DNA of 8,299 nt, taken from Verrucomicrobiota bacterium. GTDB taxonomy: Bacteria > Verrucomicrobiota > Verrucomicrobiia > Chthoniobacterales > UBA10450. A program made the translations under genes and the position numbers. Where the stretch lies: contig QHPN01000218.1 of assembly GCA_003219115.1 (NCBI GenBank), positions 1 through 8,299 on the forward strand, written 5' to 3'. The notes below the pieces were generated by a model that saw only the letters and a list, made by a program, of their open reading frames with translations, had not been told where the DNA came from and did not search any database. Of this stretch, positions 4,759 through 8,299 are shown one piece after another (the first letter of the stretch is position 1; each line of letters opens with the position of its first letter).

Positions 4759-5466
4759 TCAGCGCAGGTCGCGCCGTTTCATCGTCTGCAATTCCTGCCG
4801 CAGTTTTACGATGTGCGCGCGCGGGATGACACCGCGGACATTTACAGAAGGATAAATGATGCAATCGCGCCCGATGACGGCGCCGGGATTTACTACCGCA
4901 TTGCAACCGATCTCGGTCCGATCGCCAACAATCGCCCCAAATTTCGTCAAACCGGTCGGGATTATGCCATCGTCGGTAGCCACCGAAATTTCGCGGTGAT
5001 CGAGTTTCACATTCGATAGGATCACACCGGCGCCAAGGTGCGCGCGAAAACCGAGAATGGAATCGCCGACATAATTAAAATGCGGCACCTGTGCTTCGTC
5101 GCACACGATGCAATTCTTGAACTCGCACGAGTTCCCCATCACCACGCCGTCGCCGACGATGACGTTCTCGCGCACGTAACAGCCGCTACGGATATGACAC
5201 CTTTCGCCAATCCACGCCGGTCCTTTAATGACTGCGCCTTGTTCAACGATGGTGCCGCTGCCGATAAAGACAGTGTTGCTGATGAACGGCTTTCCCATCA
5301 ACTGCCCGAGCACGGCCGGTTTCAGACGAAATTGCAGATAACTCGCGATTTGTTTGAGCGCGTCCCAAATGAAACGCTGATTTTCGAACAGCTTCGCGTG
5401 GGTGGTGTGCTCGAGTGCTATGAACTCGGCAGGCGCGAATTTCTGTTCAAGGCTCAGGGCCGACAC
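4759..5466 (-). CDS. Left-handed beta-helix (hexapeptide) acyltransferase-like protein, GlmU C-domain-like
   Basis: A 235-residue protein with a helical N-terminus (1-58, including HTTHAKLFENQRFIWDALKQI) followed by hexapeptide-repeat coils from about residue 60 to 215 (for example FIGSGTIVEQGAVIKGPAWIG). The stretch AQVPHFNYVGDSILG with His129, then LGAGVILSNVKLD, resembles the acetyltransferase active-site region of GlmU and archaeal sugar-1-phosphate enzymes, where this His is catalytic. No nucleotidyltransferase domain is present, so it may be only the acetyltransferase half, or act on another sugar phosphate; the substrate is unknown. The start is GTG 5466, inside the end of cysS (20-bp overlap), which suggests coupled translation. 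It is the last gene of the minus-strand cluster. Confidence 0.8.
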   Translation of the reverse strand: MSALSLEQKFAPAEFIALEHTTHAKLFENQRFIWDALKQIASYLQFRLKPAVLGQLMGKPFISNTVFIGSGTIVEQGAVIKGPAWIGERCHIRSGCYVRENVIVGDGVVMGNSCEFKNCIVCDEAQVPHFNYVGDSILGFRAHLGAGVILSNVKLDHREISVATDDGIIPTGLTKFGAIVGDRTEIGCNAVVNPGAVIGRDCIIYPSVNVRGVIPRAHIVKLRQELQTMKRRDLR

Positions 5467-6877
5467 GTCGGGTAATTTTTTGTCCGTCTTTGGTATCCCG
5501 CACTTCCCAGCCGCGGGCGTTTAATTCGCTCCGTAATTCATCACTTTTTTGCCAGTTTTTGGCAAGTCTGGCAAGTCGTCTCGCTTCCGCCAGCGCTTCA
5601 ACCTCCGATGGCAAGGCTACCGTTTCAACGGCGTCGAGGGCAAGCACGCGATTAATTTCGTCCCACCATTGCAGCCAGGCCTTCGCCGCAGTCGCGCCCA
5701 GTTCGTTTGCGTCCATCGCGCGATTCGTTTCGCGAATGGATTCGAACAAAACGCCCAGCGCACCGGAAATATTGAGATCATCATCAAGTACGCGTTGAAA
5801 ATCGTCGGTCGGCCCGGGTGTTCCTCTCGCTTTCTGCGACGCGCTGGTTTCGCGTAAGCGTTCCAGCCATTCATCAATTCGCGTTAACGCTTGCCGCGAT
5901 TTGCGGGTCAACGCCTGCCGCGATTCTTCCATTCCGTCGAAAGTAAAATTCAATTGCACGCGATAGTGGACACGCACCAGGGCGTAACGCACTTCGCGCC
6001 CGCTGTATCCTTTGGCAATGACGTCACGCAGGGTGTAAAAATTGCCGAGCGATTTAGACATTTTCTGATTGTCGACCAGCAGGTGTGCGCAATGCATCCA
6101 GTAGCGCACAAATTTTTTCCCGGTCACGCCTTCGCTTTGCGCAATCTCTGCTTCATGATGCGGAAAAATGTTATCGACGCCGCCGCAGTGAATGTCGAGC
6201 TGATCGCCGAGCAATGCCGTGGACATGGCGCTACATTCGATATGCCACCCCGGCCTTCCCCGCCCCCAGGGCGAATCCCAGCCAACATCGCCGTCCTCTT
6301 CATCCCACGCTTTCCAAAGCGCGAAGTCGCCGATGTTTTCTTTCTCGTACTCGTCGCTGCGGACACGCCCCGTCGGCCGCAACTCTTCCAAATTCAAATG
6401 CGCCAGCTTTCCGTATTCGGGAAATTTATTGATGCGAAAGTAGACCGACTTGTCCTCCGCCTGATATGCGAGATCGCGTTTAATCAACTCGGCGATCATC
6501 TCGATCATGCGCGCGAGATAGTGAGGCTCGGTCGCGCCCGGATATTCATCGGCGCGTTTGATCCGCAAAGTGTCGAGATCTTCAAAAAATCCGCGCTTGA
6601 ATGGTTCGGTGAAAGCGTTCAGCGAAATTTTCGCCTCCCGCGCCCCGCGAATGGTTTTGTCATCGACATCGGTGATGTTCATCACCCGATGCACTTTGAA
6701 GCCGCGCATTTCGAGGTGCCGCTGCAACAAATCTTCGAAAATGTAGGCGCGAAAATTTCCAATGTGCGCGTTGCTATAAACCGTCGGTCCGCAGGTGTAC
6801 ATCGAGACATTCGGCGGGTGACGCGGGGCGAACTTCTCCAACGCGCGGGAGTAAGTGTTGAAGAAATGGAGAGCCAT
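5447..6877 (-). CDS. cysS: Cysteinyl-tRNA synthetase
   Basis: Class I aminoacyl-tRNA synthetase that charges tRNA-Cys in the cytoplasm. The 476-residue length is usual. Visible motifs are YTCGPTVYSNAHIGNFRAY (27-45) with zinc ligand Cys29 and the HIGH-type HIGN (38-41), NITDVDDK (67-74), GRPGWHIECSAM with Cys215, DIHCGGVDNIFPHHEAEIAQ with His240 and Glu244 completing the zinc site, and KMSKS at 272-276. The C-terminal LAKNWQKSDELRSEL and GWEVRDTKDG are the usual family tail. An eight-residue segment, SRQALTRK/SRQALTRI, is tandemly duplicated just after the catalytic core. The start is ATG 6877 with no clear Shine-Dalgarno. ispF lies upstream across a gap filled by an inverted repeat. Confidence 0.97.
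   Translation of the reverse strand: MALHFFNTYSRALEKFAPRHPPNVSMYTCGPTVYSNAHIGNFRAYIFEDLLQRHLEMRGFKVHRVMNITDVDDKTIRGAREAKISLNAFTEPFKRGFFEDLDTLRIKRADEYPGATEPHYLARMIEMIAELIKRDLAYQAEDKSVYFRINKFPEYGKLAHLNLEELRPTGRVRSDEYEKENIGDFALWKAWDEEDGDVGWDSPWGRGRPGWHIECSAMSTALLGDQLDIHCGGVDNIFPHHEAEIAQSEGVTGKKFVRYWMHCAHLLVDNQKMSKSLGNFYTLRDVIAKGYSGREVRYALVRVHYRVQLNFTFDGMEESRQALTRKSRQALTRIDEWLERLRETSASQKARGTPGPTDDFQRVLDDDLNISGALGVLFESIRETNRAMDANELGATAAKAWLQWWDEINRVLALDAVETVALPSEVEALAEARRLARLAKNWQKSDELRSELNARGWEVRDTKDGQKITRRVGPEP
5881..5928 (-). repeat. 24-bp tandem duplication within cysS
   Basis: Two adjacent 24-base units (5905-5928, then 5881-5904 in the reading direction) encode S-R-Q-A-L-T-R twice. They differ mainly at third codon positions (CAG/CAA, TTG/TTA, ACC/ACG, CGC/CGA), so the peptide is unchanged while the DNA has diverged. 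It adds eight residues to a helix following the synthetase core. Confidence 0.6.
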
Positions 6878-6892
6878 CTCAGCAAGAGGTGT

Positions 6893-6977
6893 AATGGAGT
6901 AATGAAGTGATGGAGTAATGGAAAAGGCGGAATTTGAAATTCATGACGCCACTACTGCAGCACTTCATTACTCCATT
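6893..6977. repeat. Inverted repeat E between ispF and cysS (17-bp arms)
   Basis: Perfect 17-bp arms AATGGAGTAATGAAGTG (6893-6909) and CACTTCATTACTCCATT (6961-6977) are separated by 51 bases. The right arm overlaps the ispF stop, so the last codons of ispF (K-M-E-stop) are part of the arm. The left arm is followed by a direct repeat of ATGGAGTAATG (6894-6904 and 6910-6920). Inside the loop, GAATTT/AAATTC (6930-6942) forms a small hairpin flanked by GGCG and CGCC. Placed between two co-directional genes, it could act as an attenuator or a processing and stability hairpin for the ispF transcript. Confidence 0.8.
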
Positions 6978-7450
6978 TTCACACTCGCCACCGCGATCGC
7001 GCTCATTCCTTCCCCACGGCCGATTGCTCCCAGCCCTTCGTTCGTTGTCGCTTTGATGCTGATCGCCTCCGCTTTTACGCCGAGCGCGGCGCCGATTTTT
7101 TCCTGCATTGCCGGGATGTTTGGCGAAATTTTCGGCGCTTCGGCCAGCAGAGTTGCATCCACATTCACGACCCGCGCATTTTTTCGCGCGGCGATGGTCG
7201 CAACGTGTCGCAAAATTTCGATGCTGCTGATTCCGCGAATCGCTTCGTCCGTGTTCGGGAAGTGTTTTCCGATGTCGCCGGCGCCGAGCGCGCCAAGGAT
7301 GGCATCGGCGATGGCGTGGGAAAGAACGTCAGCATCGGAGTGTCCTTCAAGTCCGCGGTCGTGCGAAATCTCAATGCCGCCGAGAATGAGTTTGCGTCCG
7401 CTTACCAGGCGATGCGCGTCGTAACCGATGCCGCAGCGAAACGCGCTCAC
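6968..7450 (-). CDS. ispF: 2-C-methyl-D-erythritol 2,4-cyclodiphosphate synthase
   Basis: MEP-pathway enzyme that cyclises CDP-methylerythritol 2-phosphate to MEcPP and releases CMP; it works as a cytoplasmic trimer. The 160 residues match the family. GIGYDAHRL supplies metal ligands Asp11 and His13, and GLEGHSDADVLSHAIADAILGA supplies His45 and conserved loop residues. GDIGKHFP, NVDATLLAEAPKISP and IKATTNEGLGAIGRGEG, the C-terminal CDP-binding signature, are all present. The start is GTG 7450; its GTGA overlaps the stop of the upstream phosphatase gene, so translation is probably coupled. The stop TAA lies inside the arm of inverted repeat E. The other MEP genes are not in the window. Confidence 0.96.
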   Translation of the reverse strand: MSAFRCGIGYDAHRLVSGRKLILGGIEISHDRGLEGHSDADVLSHAIADAILGALGAGDIGKHFPNTDEAIRGISSIEILRHVATIAARKNARVVNVDATLLAEAPKISPNIPAMQEKIGAALGVKAEAISIKATTNEGLGAIGRGEGMSAIAVASVKME

Positions 7451-8193
7451 AATTTCAAATCGATCACGCTGTTCGACGCGATGATGCTGTAACGTTCGGA
7501 CATGTCAGTGCGCGGTTTCATTTCTACCGAACCGCCCGCTGTTTCCACCAGAATCCAGCCCGCCGCTACATCCCACAGACTAATTCCCTGCTCGATGTAG
7601 GCGTCGAGACGGCCGCACGCGACGTAGGCCATGTCGAGCGCGGCGCTGCCGAGCAGCCGGCATTTGCGCGCGCGATGCACCATCGTTTGCAGCAACGGAA
7701 TGCCAGCTTCGATGGTGACGCCTGTTTTCGACAGACCAACTGAAACGATCGCCTCCGCCAAATCCGCCCGTTCGCTCACGCGAAATTCGCGTCCGTTCAA
7801 TTTCGGTGCAGTTCCTTTCTGGCCGATCCAAAGTTCGTCGCGGATCGGATCGTAAATCGTGCCGACGATGATCTCGGCTTTGCGGCGCAACGCAATCGAG
7901 ACGCAAAAATGCGGGATGCCGTAATAATAATTGACCGTCCCGTCGAGCGGATCGACCACCCATTGAAATTCGCTCGCTTGATCGCCGACGATTCCTTCTT
8001 CGCCGTAAAGCGCGTGCTGCGGAAATTCCTCGAGCAACGATTTCGTGATCAATTCCTGGGCGCGGATGTCGATCTCAAGTTTGATGTCGTGCTTGGTGGC
8101 TTGATTCACCTGTTTCGGTTTCTCGAAATTCTGCCGCAGCATTTCGCCGGCAGCGCACGCTGCTTTGACCGCGGCATCGAGGTAATGCTTCAT
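7447..8193 (-). CDS. Inositol monophosphatase family protein
   Basis: A Mg2+-dependent sugar or inositol phosphate phosphatase (SuhB/IMPase fold), cytoplasmic. Starting at ATG 8193 it has 248 residues. Metal-site motifs are LYGEEG with Glu65/Glu66, VVDPLDGTVNYYYGIP with Asp81 and Asp84, and the C-terminal SLWDVAAGWILVETAGG with Asp208. KHDIKLEIDIRAQ (34-46) matches the helix before the active site. An in-frame ATG at 8262 would add 23 residues of atypical sequence, so the MKHYLDAAVKAA start is preferred because the family begins here. Substrate cannot be told from sequence: inositol-1-phosphate, histidinol phosphate, PAP and fructose-1,6-bisphosphate are all seen in the superfamily. It is first in the minus-strand cluster and overlaps ispF by 4 bp. 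Confidence 0.93.
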   Translation of the reverse strand: MKHYLDAAVKAACAAGEMLRQNFEKPKQVNQATKHDIKLEIDIRAQELITKSLLEEFPQHALYGEEGIVGDQASEFQWVVDPLDGTVNYYYGIPHFCVSIALRRKAEIIVGTIYDPIRDELWIGQKGTAPKLNGREFRVSERADLAEAIVSVGLSKTGVTIEAGIPLLQTMVHRARKCRLLGSAALDMAYVACGRLDAYIEQGISLWDVAAGWILVETAGGSVEMKPRTDMSERYSIIASNSVIDLKL

Positions 8194-8299
8194 CCGGGAG
8201 ATTAGCTCGCACAAAGAAGACAAAGTGCACAACCGAAAACGACTTTCAGTGTTCGACCGCAAATTGGAGGGGCGAGTTCCGCGAGCCCGCCGGCGTGGC

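Noticed and set aside
5891..6910. 339-residue plus-strand open frame opposite cysS
   Set aside because: It is antisense to the fully motif-supported cysS and shows no recognisable motifs; long antisense frames are common in GC-rich genes.
8194..8299. Gene, promoter or another palindromic element at the right edge
   Set aside because: No coding signal in the last 106 bases. GGGC/GCCC around 8269-8290 pairs only over four bases before mismatching. The in-frame upstream ATG at 8262 gives an atypical N-terminal extension. Cut by the window edge.

Overview
The window looks like ordinary bacterial chromosome, moderately GC-rich. The best guess for its source is a soil member of the Verrucomicrobiota (Chthoniobacterales / Udaeobacter-like). 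That guess is inference: it rests on a rhomboid-like membrane protein with a C-terminal zinc-knuckle tail, a ChdC-type coproheme decarboxylase, and abundant palindromic repeats, including one inside a gene that encodes GQVSNLP. No 16S or other decisive marker is present. Several genes start with GTG and most lack a clear Shine-Dalgarno.

Left part (1-2516): the N-terminal part of a secreted conserved hypothetical protein runs off the left edge on the minus strand (1-391). A small stand-alone, degenerate receiver protein follows on plus (544-948). It converges on a minus-strand glycine-cleavage pair, gcvT-gcvH, joined by an ATGA overlap. gcvP is not in the window.

Middle (2517-4758): a rhomboid-family gene, divergent from gcvT, is broken by a frameshift near 3158. 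It is followed by a coproheme decarboxylase gene (chdC/hemQ) and a complete tRNA-Ser(GGA), all on plus. Every gap in this stretch holds an elaborate inverted repeat.

Right part (4759-8193): a compact minus-strand cluster, transcribed in the order inositol-monophosphatase-family phosphatase, ispF, cysS, and a left-handed beta-helix acyltransferase-like protein. The first two genes overlap by 4 bp (GTGA), the last two by 20 bp. ispF and cysS are separated by about 90 bp that contain a long perfect inverted repeat. The functions are housekeeping: MEP isoprenoid pathway, Cys-tRNA charging, sugar or inositol phosphate metabolism.

The most notable signal is the set of palindromic elements (2098-2116, 2562-2662, 3502-3638, 4499-4542, 4648-4714, 6893-6977). 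Three of them share one design: inverted outer arms, and in each half an inner hairpin with a 2-3 nt loop. When the two halves are compared, the flanking sequence is the same but the hairpin stems differ by paired, compensatory changes. This suggests that the hairpins themselves are maintained, as in REP/BIME-type elements. No transposase or new enzymatic system is visible in the window.
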